Source: Bosea sp. Tri-49 (lineage in GTDB: Bacteria > Pseudomonadota > Alphaproteobacteria > Rhizobiales > Beijerinckiaceae). Taken from it: a DNA stretch of 64,000 nucleotides. The stretch spans positions 2,666,001 through 2,730,000 of the forward strand of contig NZ_CP017946.1 of NCBI RefSeq assembly GCF_003952665.1, in the 5' to 3' direction. Of this stretch, positions 36,325 through 45,651 are shown one piece after another (positions within the stretch are counted from its first letter, which is position 1; the number at the start of each line of letters is the position of its first letter). The translations under genes and the position numbers were made by a program. A model generated the notes under the pieces. The model made no database searches and was not told where the DNA came from. It saw nothing but the letters and a program-made list of their open reading frames with translations.

Positions 36325-36825
36325 ATGATCGCCCTGCCCATCCTTCGCGACGCCACCGACGCCGATTCGGAATCGCTCGCCGCGTTGATCGCGGCGACCT
36401 TCGCCGAATATCCGAACTGTTTCTTCGACTGGTCGGAATTCCCGGAGCTGCGCCGCCCCGCCAGCCACTATGCCGAGAAGGGCGGCAGGCACTGGGTCGC
36501 GGACGGGCCGGATGGCCGCATCGTCGGCTCGATCGCCGTCGTTCCGGTGCCCGACCAGAACGCAGTCGAGCTGTTCAAGGTCTATGCCGACCCGAGCCAG
36601 CGCGGCAGCGGCCTGGCACAGGCGCTGTTTGCCCAGACGCTCGCCTTCGCCGAGGCCGGTGGCTATGGCGAGATGATGCTGTGGTCCGACAGCAAGTTCA
36701 CCCGTGGCCACCGCTTCTATGAGAAGCTCGGCTTCGTGCGCTGGCCGGGCGAGCGTTATCTCGCTGACATCTCCTCCACCTGGGAATACCATTTCCGCAA
36801 GCCGCTCACCGCAGCGCAGCCATGA
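36325..36825 (+). CDS. GNAT family N-acetyltransferase
   Basis: The 166-residue protein has GNAT motif A in VYADPSQRGSGLAQALFAQT and motif B in HRFYEKLGFVRWPGERY. It is translationally coupled to the following EamA transporter (ATGA overlap at 36822-36825), which hints that the two act on one metabolite. The acetyl acceptor is not known. Confidence 0.88.
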   Translation: MIALPILRDATDADSESLAALIAATFAEYPNCFFDWSEFPELRRPASHYAEKGGRHWVADGPDGRIVGSIAVVPVPDQNAVELFKVYADPSQRGSGLAQALFAQTLAFAEAGGYGEMMLWSDSKFTRGHRFYEKLGFVRWPGERYLADISSTWEYHFRKPLTAAQP

Positions 36826-37664
36826 ATCCCAACACCGCGCTGCGGGCCGCATTCGGTATCGCACTGCTCACCGCGATGGATGCGGTGATCAAGGCGCAGA
36901 TGCAGCAGCATCCGTTCCTGCTGGCGCTGTTCATGCGCTTTGCCATGGGCGGCCTCTGCGCAGTCGTGGTGCTGGCCTTCCTGCGCCCTGCCTTTCCGAC
37001 GCGCGCCAGCCTGATCGGCAATATGGTGCGCGTGCCGGTGGTGATCCTGACCGCCGGCAGCTTCTTCTATTCGGTCTCGGTGCTGCCGCTCGCCGAGGCG
37101 CTGACGTTGTCCTTCCTCGCGCCTGTCTTCGTCGCCCTGCTCGGGGCACTGATCCTGAAGGAGCGGCTCGACGGGCGCATCCTGCAGGCGCTCGGCTTCG
37201 GCCTCGCCGGCATGCTGGTGATGGTCTGGCCGCGCCTGCAGGGCGGCGTCACCGGCGCCGAACTCGGCGTCGCTGCCGCGCTGTTCTCGGCGATCTCCTA
37301 TGCTTTCAACCTGATCCTGCTGCGCCGGATCGCGGTGAAGGAGCATCCAGCGATCATCGTGCTGTTCCAGAATGCCGGGCCGGCGCTGTGCCTGGCGTGG
37401 CCGGCCTATTTCGTCTTCCTGCCGATGAGCGGCGGCGACCTCCTCGCCTATCTCTTTGCCGGCGCGCTCGGCGTCGCCGGGCATCTCTCGCTGACCTTGG
37501 CCTTCGCCCGCGCGCCCGCCTCGCGGCTGGCCCCGATCGAATACACGGCGCTGATCTGGGCGAGCCTGCTCGGTTGGTTCGTCTTCAGCGAGGCCCCGCT
37601 CTGGACCACCTATGCCGGCGCGCTCCTGATCGTCGCCGGCGCCTTCGCCGTCAGCCGGCGCTGA
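36822..37664 (+). CDS. DMT superfamily transporter (EamA domain)
   Basis: The 280-residue protein has ten helices in two EamA repeats: VRVPVVILTAGSFFYSVSVL followed by ALTLSFLAPVFVALLGALIL in the first, and IEYTALIWASLLGWFVFSE in the second. These proteins export or import small metabolites such as amino acids or their derivatives. Its start codon overlaps the acetyltransferase stop. Confidence 0.9.
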   Translation: MNPNTALRAAFGIALLTAMDAVIKAQMQQHPFLLALFMRFAMGGLCAVVVLAFLRPAFPTRASLIGNMVRVPVVILTAGSFFYSVSVLPLAEALTLSFLAPVFVALLGALILKERLDGRILQALGFGLAGMLVMVWPRLQGGVTGAELGVAAALFSAISYAFNLILLRRIAVKEHPAIIVLFQNAGPALCLAWPAYFVFLPMSGGDLLAYLFAGALGVAGHLSLTLAFARAPASRLAPIEYTALIWASLLGWFVFSEAPLWTTYAGALLIVAGAFAVSRR

Positions 37665-37770
37665 CCCCGCCGCAAAATCGCCTGCTTGGTCGGACTTCTG
37701 CACGGAACGCCTTAAGGTAAGCGCCCGCCGCTCATGCCCTCCTTCCGCACCAACGGCGATTGATCAGGGC

Positions 37771-38472
37771 ATGCAGCGCCCCGGCCCCGCTGTTCGCGTC
37801 CTTCGCGAACCCGGCCTCGCCGTCGCGCTCTGCCTGCATCTTGCCTTGCTCGGCGCCCTGCTCGCCGTCCAAGCCTTCAGCGGCTTTGTTCCGGTCAGCG
37901 AGGCGAGCATCGAGGTCGAGCTGGTCAGCCCGGAGGCGTTGACACCGGCTGCGCCACCGCAAGGCCCAATCCAGCCGCCCGCCCCTCCACAGGCAGCTGA
38001 GATCGTGCCACTCCCGCAAGCGGCACCCACCGCCCCGCCTCCGGAAAAGCCGGTCGCTCCGCCCGTTCCACCACCGGCCGAGCCACCAGCGATGATCACG
38101 GCCCGGGTGCTGCATTCCGAAAGCGTGCTGGCCAATCCGCGCAGCCGCGGGACGCGCGAAGCGCTGAAGACGCTCGACGCGGCCGAGCGCATCGAGCAGC
38201 TCTGCAATCTCGAGGCGATGAGCCAGATCCATGCCTGGAAGGCCGAGTTCGAGCCCGACCGTGTCGTCGCCTTCGCCATGGCCGGCACGAAGCTGACGAA
38301 GACCGCCCTGGAAGCGGAGGGCGCCGCCTTCCGCAGCCGCAAGCAATGGTACGGCTTGCGCTTCCGCTGCGAGATGGCAGCGACTGGCAAGGTCGCCGGC
38401 TTCCAGTTCCGCGTCGGCGAGGCGATCCCGCGCAGCGAATGGGCGGCGCATGATCTGCCGCCCGAGCATTAG
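37771..38472 (+). CDS. DUF930 domain protein with TonB-like proline-rich linker
   Basis: The 233-residue protein has one N-terminal membrane helix (about 13-37), a linker of about 60 residues very rich in Pro and Ala, and a C-terminal DUF930 domain with LKTLDAAERIEQLCNLEAM, WKAEFEPDRVVAFAM and KQWYGLRFRCEM. It is probably anchored in the inner membrane with the domain in the periplasm. Function unknown; the layout is reminiscent of TonB but lacks its C-terminal domain. Confidence 0.85.
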   Translation: MQRPGPAVRVLREPGLAVALCLHLALLGALLAVQAFSGFVPVSEASIEVELVSPEALTPAAPPQGPIQPPAPPQAAEIVPLPQAAPTAPPPEKPVAPPVPPPAEPPAMITARVLHSESVLANPRSRGTREALKTLDAAERIEQLCNLEAMSQIHAWKAEFEPDRVVAFAMAGTKLTKTALEAEGAAFRSRKQWYGLRFRCEMAATGKVAGFQFRVGEAIPRSEWAAHDLPPEH

Positions 38473-38488
38473 CCCAGCCGCGACTGGT

Positions 38489-38864
38489 TCAGGCGGGCTT
38501 GCCGCAATAGACCTCCAGGCGGTAGCCGTCGGGATCGACGACGAAGGCAGCATAGTAATCGGGGCCGTAGGACTCGCGCAGGCCCGGCTTGCCATTGTCG
38601 GTGCCACCCGCCGCCAACGCCGCGGCATGGAAGGCATCGACGCTCTGGCGTGTCGGCGCGACGAAGCAGAAATGCAGGTTCGACTCGCGATCAGGCGGCA
38701 CCGGCGGAGACGGCGCCGATCCAGAGGCCGACACTCCCCTTGCCATAGCCGAGCGAGCCCTCGTCGGCGCTGAGGCAGTCATAGCCGAGCGCACCAAGCG
38801 CTCGATCGTAGAAGCGCTTGGTGCGGGCAAGCTCGTGAACGCCGATTGAGATGTGATCGAACAC
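38489..38864 (-). pseudogene. VOC/glyoxalase family protein, disrupted by a one-base frameshift
   Basis: A GTG at 38864 with an AAGGGAGA site starts a typical VOC domain (VFDHISIGVHELARTKRFY...GKGSVGLWIGAVS). This frame hits TGA at 38691. The rest of the family sequence (VPPDRESNLHFCFVAPTR ... VVDPDGYRLEVYCGKPA) continues in another frame to 38489. The total length is 3n+1, so one extra base near 38698-38706 splits the gene. Intact members are about 125 residues. It may be a true pseudogene or a sequencing error. Confidence 0.85.
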
Positions 38865-38880
38865 GGCTCTCGTCTCCCTT

Positions 38881-39381
38881 TCAAATCTTGATGCGCTTGG
38901 CCCGGAAATCGGCCTGAATCTGCCAGCTTGCGCCACCATCGCGCGAGAGGTCGCCGATCCAATGAAACGAGTCCGGCGTGATCTCGGTGAAGCGCCAGCG
39001 GATCGCGGTGCCGTCCTCGAGCTTGCCGTGCTGGACGATGTCCTTGCCGTCGGCGCGGCCGACCTGGTGCGTGTAATACTGCTTGATCGGATCGTTCCAG
39101 CGGATGTGCCAGGCGTCCTGGCCGGGGTCATAGATGCGCAGCGTCGTACCGTGGAAGAAGCCCGGCAGGCTCCAGACGTCCTGCACGACGCGCCCACCAA
39201 GCACCCAGCCGAAACGAATCTCGCCGCTGGCCTCGTGACGTTGGCCATCGTCGGCATGCATCACCGCCTCCATGGTCCAGGCGCCGACGAACTGGCCGTA
39301 GAGGGCGAGCTTCTCCGCATATTCGGGCGCCGGCCCGGCGGCGATGAGGGCATCGGCCAGCGTCGATGGCGCTGCTGTCAT
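38881..39381 (-). CDS. DUF1579-like hypothetical protein
   Basis: The 166-residue protein has a lipocalin-like pattern: FVGAWTMEAVMHADDGQ, IRFGWVLGGRVVQDVW, then LRIYDPGQDAWHIRWND and a C-terminal WRFTEITPDSFHW. This resembles DUF1579 and related small barrel proteins. It has no signal peptide and no recognisable catalytic residues. It precedes the frameshifted VOC gene by 16 bases on the same strand and is divergent from the AraC gene. Confidence 0.65.
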   Translation of the reverse strand: MTAAPSTLADALIAAGPAPEYAEKLALYGQFVGAWTMEAVMHADDGQRHEASGEIRFGWVLGGRVVQDVWSLPGFFHGTTLRIYDPGQDAWHIRWNDPIKQYYTHQVGRADGKDIVQHGKLEDGTAIRWRFTEITPDSFHWIGDLSRDGGASWQIQADFRAKRIKI

Positions 39382-39465
39382 GATCGGGCTCCGTCTTGAT
39401 CAGATTGGCTCCAGCTAGACCCAGAGCCCCGGGCCTCGCTTGGGAAAAACTGCTAAACTCGGATC

Positions 39466-40275
39466 ATGACCGCGACCGCTCATCTTCTGGCGTCAGGCCC
39501 CGGCTGGCGGGTCAGCGACATCGTCTGCACGGCCGGCCCCGACGACCGTGCCTTCGAGGAAGAGCACCCGCAGCACTGCATCGCCATCGTCCGCAGCGGC
39601 TCGTTCCGCTACCGCTCGACGCAAGGCGGCGCCATGCTGGCGCCGGGCTCGCTGCTGCTCGGCAATCGCGGCGCCTGCTTCGAATGCGGCCATGAGCATG
39701 CAGCGGGCGACCGCTGCCTCGCCTTCCAGTTCGAGCCGGCCTGGCTCGAAGGTATTGTCGCGGCCGTGCCGGGTGCACGGCAAATGGGCTTCGCGCAGGC
39801 GCATCTGCCGCCGCTTCCCGCACTCGCGAGCCTCGTCGCCGCGGCGGAGACCGCTGCGGATGACCCCGAGCGGCTCGAGGAAACCGCGTTGCGCCTCGCC
39901 GGCGCTGTGGCGAGCGTGCTGTCAGGTACAAAGCCCGGGGCCGAGGCGCCCAACGGCCGCGATCAGCGCCGGATCACGCGGGTGCTGCGCCATATCGAAG
40001 AGCGTTGCGAAGAGGCGCTCTCAATCGACGCCTTAGCCCGGCAGGCGGCGATGAGCCCGTATCATTTCCTGCGCACCTTCCGGGCGCTGATCGGGATGAC
40101 GCCGCATCAATATGTGCTGCGCACCCGCCTGCACCGGGCAACATTGCTGCTGCGCCGGACCGAGCTGCCGGTCGCAGGCATCGCCTTCGATTGCGGCTTC
40201 GGCGATCTTTCGACCTTCAACCGCCGCTTCAAGCGGGTGATGGGCGCGAACCCGAGCGACTATCGCAGAACCTGA
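39466..40275 (+). CDS. AraC family transcriptional regulator
   Basis: The 269-residue regulator has a cupin-like N-terminal sensor (FRYRSTQGGAMLAPGSLLLG) with Cys-rich FECGHEHAAGDRC. The C-terminal double HTH (about 170-269) has IDALARQAAMSPYHFLRTF and FDCGFGDLSTFNRRFKRVMG. It is divergent from the DUF1579-like and VOC pair with an 84-base gap, so it may control them. The ligand is unknown. Confidence 0.92.
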   Translation: MTATAHLLASGPGWRVSDIVCTAGPDDRAFEEEHPQHCIAIVRSGSFRYRSTQGGAMLAPGSLLLGNRGACFECGHEHAAGDRCLAFQFEPAWLEGIVAAVPGARQMGFAQAHLPPLPALASLVAAAETAADDPERLEETALRLAGAVASVLSGTKPGAEAPNGRDQRRITRVLRHIEERCEEALSIDALARQAAMSPYHFLRTFRALIGMTPHQYVLRTRLHRATLLLRRTELPVAGIAFDCGFGDLSTFNRRFKRVMGANPSDYRRT

Positions 40276-40289
40276 GCGGCGTGTGGCGC

Positions 40290-40709
40290 TCAGCGCCTTG
40301 CCCAGCGGTGATAGGTCAGCGCGAGCGCGATGCAGTGGGCCAGTGGCTCGGCCGGCGGCTCGCTCCCGGCAACAAAGATCAGCGCCCGGGTATCTTCGTA
40401 GCTGAACTGCACGGGATAGTGGCGCCTGAACGTCTCGATCAGGCTGGTCTGGCAATGGACGTAGAGCGCGTAATGCGTCGCCGAACCTTTGAGCACGTCC
40501 GCCCGCAAGGTCGTGCCAGTCCTCGGCCGCTTGGGCAGCCAGGCCGGCTCGCCCCATTTCAGCGTCTCAGTAAGCGGCCCGATGTCAGAATTCCCGGCGG
40601 CGACATCGAGGATCGTCTGGCGCAAGCGCAGCAAGGGCGGCCGAAGCGGCTCCGGCAGCGACCGGAATTTTGCCTCGACGGCCTCGTCGGCGAATGGTGC
40701 GAATGTCAC
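40290..40709 (-). CDS. DUF1801 domain protein
   Basis: The 139-residue protein has the DUF1801 pattern LPEPLRPPLLRLRQTILDVA followed by ETLKWGEPAWLPKRPRTGT and VHCQTSLIETFRRHYP. GTG 40709 with AGGAG six bases upstream is chosen; the longer frame from 40775 would overlap the thioesterase gene. The function of the family is not known. It follows the thioesterase by 37 bases on the same strand. Confidence 0.8.
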   Translation of the reverse strand: MTFAPFADEAVEAKFRSLPEPLRPPLLRLRQTILDVAAGNSDIGPLTETLKWGEPAWLPKRPRTGTTLRADVLKGSATHYALYVHCQTSLIETFRRHYPVQFSYEDTRALIFVAGSEPPAEPLAHCIALALTYHRWARR

Positions 40710-40746
40710 GAGCCGCTCCTGTTCCGAAGCAGGGGCGGCCGGCCGT

Positions 40747-41232
40747 TCAGCGCCCCGCTCCTGCCCTCGCGCCAAAAATCATGCAGGTCTCGGTTCCGTG
40801 CGCCAACAGCTTGCCCTGCGCATCGACCAGCCTGCCCTCGCTTGTGGCGACCGAACCGCCGCGATGGATCAGCTTGCCCTCGCAGCGCACCGGACCGTTG
40901 CCGGGCATGACCGGGCGGACATAATTCAGCTTCATCTCCAACGTGGTGTAGCCCTCGCCGACGCGCAGCGTCGAATGCACGGCGCAGGCCATGGCGGAAT
41001 CGAGGATGGTCGCTGTCCAGCCGCCATGGATCGTACCGAGCGGGTTGAAGAAGCGCGGCGACGGCTTGCCGACGAAGACCACCCTGCCCTCCTCGACTTC
41101 GGCGATATCGAAATCCATCGCATCGGCGAAGGGCGGGCCGGGATGGCGCCCCTCGATCATCCCGCGCAGGAAGGACGCGCCATCCTCCGCGAGCAGAACA
41201 TCGCGGCTGACGACACCGATCTCACGGGACAT
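40747..41232 (-). CDS. PaaI family hotdog-fold thioesterase
   Basis: The 161-residue protein has the hotdog signature FFNPLGTIHGGWTATILDSA, with the conserved HGG and an acidic residue in the active-site helix. It hydrolyses acyl- or aryl-CoA thioesters. ATG 41232 has GGAG six bases upstream; an in-frame ATG at 41244 is possible. Both the ribosome site and the upstream ATG lie inside a perfect 22-base inverted repeat, which suggests tight control. It follows the marR-type gene by 74 bases. Confidence 0.88.
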   Translation of the reverse strand: MSREIGVVSRDVLLAEDGASFLRGMIEGRHPGPPFADAMDFDIAEVEEGRVVFVGKPSPRFFNPLGTIHGGWTATILDSAMACAVHSTLRVGEGYTTLEMKLNYVRPVMPGNGPVRCEGKLIHRGGSVATSEGRLVDAQGKLLAHGTETCMIFGARAGAGR

Positions 41233-41282
41233 ATCCGACTCCATCTCTATCGTGCATCTACACGATAGAGATGGAGTCGGAT
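41233..41282 (-). promoter_or_regulatory. Perfect 22-bp inverted repeat sequestering the thioesterase ribosome site
   Basis: Arms 41233-41254 and 41261-41282 are exact inverse complements around six bases (CATCTA on the plus strand). The inner part CTATCGTG / CACGATAG has the size of a MarR operator. On the minus-strand transcript the 3' arm holds the GGAG of the thioesterase gene and the 5' arm holds the pairing CTCC, so the RNA form would hide the start. No T-run follows, so it is not an ordinary terminator. Confidence 0.85.
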
Positions 41283-41306
41283 CAAGGTCAAGCGCGCCAG
41301 TTCGGC

Positions 41307-41762
41307 TCAGCCGGCCTGGCGAGCCGCCCGCCTGATCGCTTTCAGATTGTCGCGCGTCTCGCTCCAGCGTTCCTGGCCAAGCCCACCCTCGATCCTGTCC
41401 TGCGCCGCGCGCCAATAGGGGATCGCAGCTTCGATCGCGGCGCGACCCTTCTCCGTGACCGCATAGGTCAGCGCCCGGCCCTTGCAATCGACCGGCTCGA
41501 TCAGCTTCTCGGCTGCGAGGAGTTGCAGGTTGCGGGTCAGCGAGGTCCGTTCCAACGCGAAGCGGTCGGCTAGCTCGGTGACCGAGCGCCAGGCACCGGT
41601 CGAGAGTGCCGAGAGCAGCACGAACTGGGTGATTTTCAGGCCGCTCGGCCGCATCGCCTCGTCATAGGCCCGCGTCACGGCCCTTGCGGTCATGCGCACA
41701 TGCAGCACGACACAGGAGCGGGCGATGTCGTCGAGGTGGAGATCGGGCGCTGGCGTCGTCAT
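41307..41762 (-). CDS. MarR family transcriptional regulator
   Basis: The 151-residue regulator has the MarR winged helix: ITQFVLLSALSTGAWRSVTELADRF then ALERTSLTRNLQLLAAEKLIEPV, which are split here over helix boundaries, with the wing at KGRALTYAVTEKGRAAI. It is the first gene of a pair with the thioesterase. Eight bases identical to one inner arm of the downstream palindrome (CACGATAG, 41768-41775) lie just upstream of its start, consistent with autoregulation. Confidence 0.9.
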   Translation of the reverse strand: MTTPAPDLHLDDIARSCVVLHVRMTARAVTRAYDEAMRPSGLKITQFVLLSALSTGAWRSVTELADRFALERTSLTRNLQLLAAEKLIEPVDCKGRALTYAVTEKGRAAIEAAIPYWRAAQDRIEGGLGQERWSETRDNLKAIRRAARQAG

Positions 41763-41767
41763 CTCGC

Positions 41768-41775
41768 CACGATAG
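41768..41775. promoter_or_regulatory. Possible MarR half-site
   Basis: CACGATAG repeats the inner arm of the 41233-41282 palindrome six bases upstream of the marR start codon. A full partner arm is not present, so it is only a candidate half-site. An eight-base match can occur by chance. Confidence 0.35.
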
Positions 41776-41847
41776 CCGGTTTAAGGTGCCGCCGCAGCAG
41801 GCAGTTGGGCGGCCGGTTGCCGCGTTCACCTTTTGCGCAGCGGTTTC

Positions 41848-41876
41848 CTTGACTCCTGCAGGCCTCAGGCCTATCT
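41848..41876 (+). promoter_or_regulatory. Heat-shock (RpoH-type) promoter of groESL
   Basis: CTTGAC (41848-41853) and CCTATCT (41870-41876) are separated by 16 bases. This fits the alphaproteobacterial sigma-32 pattern of CTTG near -35 and a CCTAT-like -10. The CIRCE element begins 13 bases downstream. Confidence 0.65.
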
Positions 41877-41888
41877 CCGCGACGTCCG

Positions 41889-41915
41889 TTAGCACTCACT
41901 TGGTGAGACTGCTAA
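41889..41915 (+). promoter_or_regulatory. CIRCE element (HrcA operator)
   Basis: TTAGCACTC-N9-GACTGCTAA matches the CIRCE consensus TTAGCACTC-N9-GAGTGCTAA with one substitution in the right arm. It lies 63 bases upstream of groES, where HrcA represses groESL in this class. Confidence 0.93.
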
Positions 41916-41978
41916 CAGATCCCTTTCACGGGCCAAACTCGAGCCCGTCCAGAATACGACCGAGAGGAAGACAGAACC

Positions 41979-42266
41979 ATGAAGTTCCGTCCGCTGCATG
42001 ACCGCGTTGTGGTCCGTCGCCTTGATGGCGAAGAGAAGACCAAGGGTGGCATCATCATCCCTGACACCGCCAAGGAAAAGCCCCAAGAGGGCGAAGTCGT
42101 CTCCGTCGGCCCCGGCGCCCGCGACGAGGCCGGCAAGCTGGTTGCGCTCGATGTCAAGAAGGGCGATCGCGTCCTTTTCGGCAAGTGGAGCGGCACCGAA
42201 GTCAAGATCGACGGCCAGGATCTCCTGATCATGAAGGAATCCGACATCATGGGCGTCATCGGCTGA
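41979..42266 (+). CDS. groES: Co-chaperonin GroES
   Basis: The 95-residue protein begins [20 protein letters not shown], with the mobile loop [15 protein letters not shown] that docks on GroEL. It forms the heptameric lid that closes the folding chamber. It is 42 bases upstream of groEL. A GAGGAAGA ribosome site and the CIRCE/heat-shock promoter precede it. Confidence 0.98.
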   Translation: MKFRPLHDRVVVRRLDGEEKTKGGIIIPDTAKEKPQEGEVVSVGPGARDEAGKLVALDVKKGDRVLFGKWSGTEVKIDGQDLLIMKESDIMGVIG

Positions 42267-42275
42267 ACAGCCTGA

Positions 42276-43946
<1,671 letters not shown>

Positions 43947-43980
43947 GGAAGTCCGAGCTCTCAAGCTCGATCGTTACGGA

Positions 43981-44006
43981 AGGCCCGGCGCAAGCCGGGC
44001 CTTTTT
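43981..44006 (+). terminator. Intrinsic terminator of groESL
   Basis: AGGCCCGGC pairs with GCCGGGCCT around GCAA and is followed by a T-run, 34 bases after the groEL stop. Confidence 0.93.
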
Positions 44007-44099
44007 CCGTTTGCCGGCGCGTCTTGCAAACGACATCGCTCCGTAAACGCCCTGACTCAGGCGCTGGGCAGAGTTCGGCTTTCTCATCGGAGTTCCGCC

Positions 44100-45017
44100 A
44101 TGCTCACGCGCCGCCTGCTGCTTGCCGGACTTGGTTCGGTCGCCGCCTCGCCCACCCTTGCCCAGCAAGATGACTGGCGCCAGAGCATCCGGGAAGTTCG
44201 TTTCGGCGTCTCTTCGGCGGAGAACGAGGCGGCGGCGATCGCCCGCAACCAGCCGATGGTCGACTATCTGGCCAAGAAGCTCGGCGTCCCCGTGAAGATC
44301 TACCGGGTCAGCGACTATGCCGGCTTGGTCGAGGCGATGCGTGCCGACCAGCTCGAGTTCTCGCGCTTCGGTCCAGCAGTGTACTCACTCGGCCGGCGCG
44401 TGCTCGGCGACAAGCTCCAGCCGCTGTTCCGCGATGTCGATAACAATGGCCAGGAGGGCTATTATTCGGTCGTGGTCGTGCGTGCCGACAGCCCCTACCG
44501 CTCGATCGCCGATCTCAAGGGCAAGAGCTTTGCCTTCGCCGATCCGAACTCGACCTCCGGCTTCGCCTTCCCTGCCTACTTCCTGCGCAAGCAGGGCTTT
44601 GACCCGCAGACGCATTTCAGCGGTACCGTCTTCTCCGGCGGTCACGACAATTCGGTGCTGGCGCTGGTCCGAGGCCAGTTCGATGGCGTCGCGACCTATC
44701 AGGTCAACGAGAACTCCGGCGTGGTGCAGCGACTGGCGGCGCGCGGAATGATCCCGGCTGGCGCAACACGGGTGATCTGGACCTCGCCGCTCATTCCGGC
44801 GAGCCCGTTCTCGACACGCGCCAACCTGCCGCAAGGGCTCAAGGACGCGTTTGTCGCGGCAATGATGGCGATGAAGGACGAGGCGCCGGAGGTGTTCAAG
44901 ACCTTCACCGACGGGCAAGTGTCGCGCTATGCGCCAGCGAAACATGAAGATTATCTCGACGTCATCGCTGTGACCGAGGAATTGGAAGCGCGTCGCAAGC
45001 AGAAGCCAGGCGGTTGA
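44100..45017 (+). CDS. PhnD-type phosphate/phosphonate substrate-binding protein, stand-alone
   Basis: The 305-residue precursor has a signal peptide (MLTRRLLLAGLGSVAASPTLA) and the PhnD fold: VRFGVSSAENEAAAIAR, then EFSRFGPAVYSLG, and SIADLKGKSFAFADPNSTSG with the conserved Ser/Thr-rich anion site. No PhnC or PhnE genes adjoin, so it either works with a transporter elsewhere or acts in sensing. It lies between a terminator and DoxX. Confidence 0.88.
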   Translation: MLTRRLLLAGLGSVAASPTLAQQDDWRQSIREVRFGVSSAENEAAAIARNQPMVDYLAKKLGVPVKIYRVSDYAGLVEAMRADQLEFSRFGPAVYSLGRRVLGDKLQPLFRDVDNNGQEGYYSVVVVRADSPYRSIADLKGKSFAFADPNSTSGFAFPAYFLRKQGFDPQTHFSGTVFSGGHDNSVLALVRGQFDGVATYQVNENSGVVQRLAARGMIPAGATRVIWTSPLIPASPFSTRANLPQGLKDAFVAAMMAMKDEAPEVFKTFTDGQVSRYAPAKHEDYLDVIAVTEELEARRKQKPGG

Positions 45018-45136
45018 ACAGCGGCGAAGCTTTGCACAAGGAAGAGGCGCCGCAGGCTTGCATCGACTTTGGTTGTAGGCCTTAGATCGCGATGGGTGCG
45101 GCATCCTGCCACGCCCGCGCTTTCGGGGGTCACTTC

Positions 45137-45520
45137 ATGAACAACCCTGCCCTGGCCGACGCTGCCAAGCTCGTCGGTCGCATCCTGCTCGCCCTTATGT
45201 TCGTCCTCGGCGGCTGGTCCAAGATCAACGGCTATGCCGGCACGCAAGCATACATGGCCTCGGCCGGCGTTCCCGGCATCCTGTTGCCGCTGGTGATCGC
45301 GGTCGAACTGATCGGCGGCCTGATGATCATCGTCGGCTACAAGACCCGCCTCGCAGCACTCGCGCTGTTCGCCTTCACCATCGCCGCCTCCGTGCTGTTC
45401 CACATGAACTGGGCGCAGCCGATGCAGCAATTGCTGTTCATGAAGAACCTCGCGGTCGCCGGCGGCTTCCTCGTGCTGTTCACGGCTGGTGCTGGCGCCT
45501 ATTCGGTCGACAAGGACTGA
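45137..45520 (+). CDS. DoxX family membrane protein
   Basis: The 127-residue protein has four membrane helices and the DoxX features LVGRILLALMFVLGGWSKI and VELIGGLMIIVGYKTRLAAL. Relatives take part in thiosulfate:quinone oxidation or redox homeostasis, but most are uncharacterised. ATG 45137 begins the conserved part. A clear terminator follows. Confidence 0.88.
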   Translation: MNNPALADAAKLVGRILLALMFVLGGWSKINGYAGTQAYMASAGVPGILLPLVIAVELIGGLMIIVGYKTRLAALALFAFTIAASVLFHMNWAQPMQQLLFMKNLAVAGGFLVLFTAGAGAYSVDKD

Positions 45521-45548
45521 ACCAGATCACAAAACGCTGAAAAAGCGC

Positions 45549-45575
45549 GGCCCGGTCTTGAGCCGGGCCTTTTTT
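45549..45575 (+). terminator. Intrinsic terminator of doxX-like gene
   Basis: GGCCCGG pairs with CCGGGCC around TCTTGAG, followed by six T residues, 28 bases after the stop. Confidence 0.9.
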
Positions 45576-45651
45576 GTGCGCAGGGCTGATCTACAACGCT
45601 CTCTCCTAAGCAGCGCGGCTCCCGCGCTGATTCCCCGACAAGGACGACGCC

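Noticed and set aside
38489..38864. Programmed ribosomal frameshift in the VOC gene
   Set aside because: No slippery heptamer or downstream structure is evident; a simple one-base insertion explains it better.
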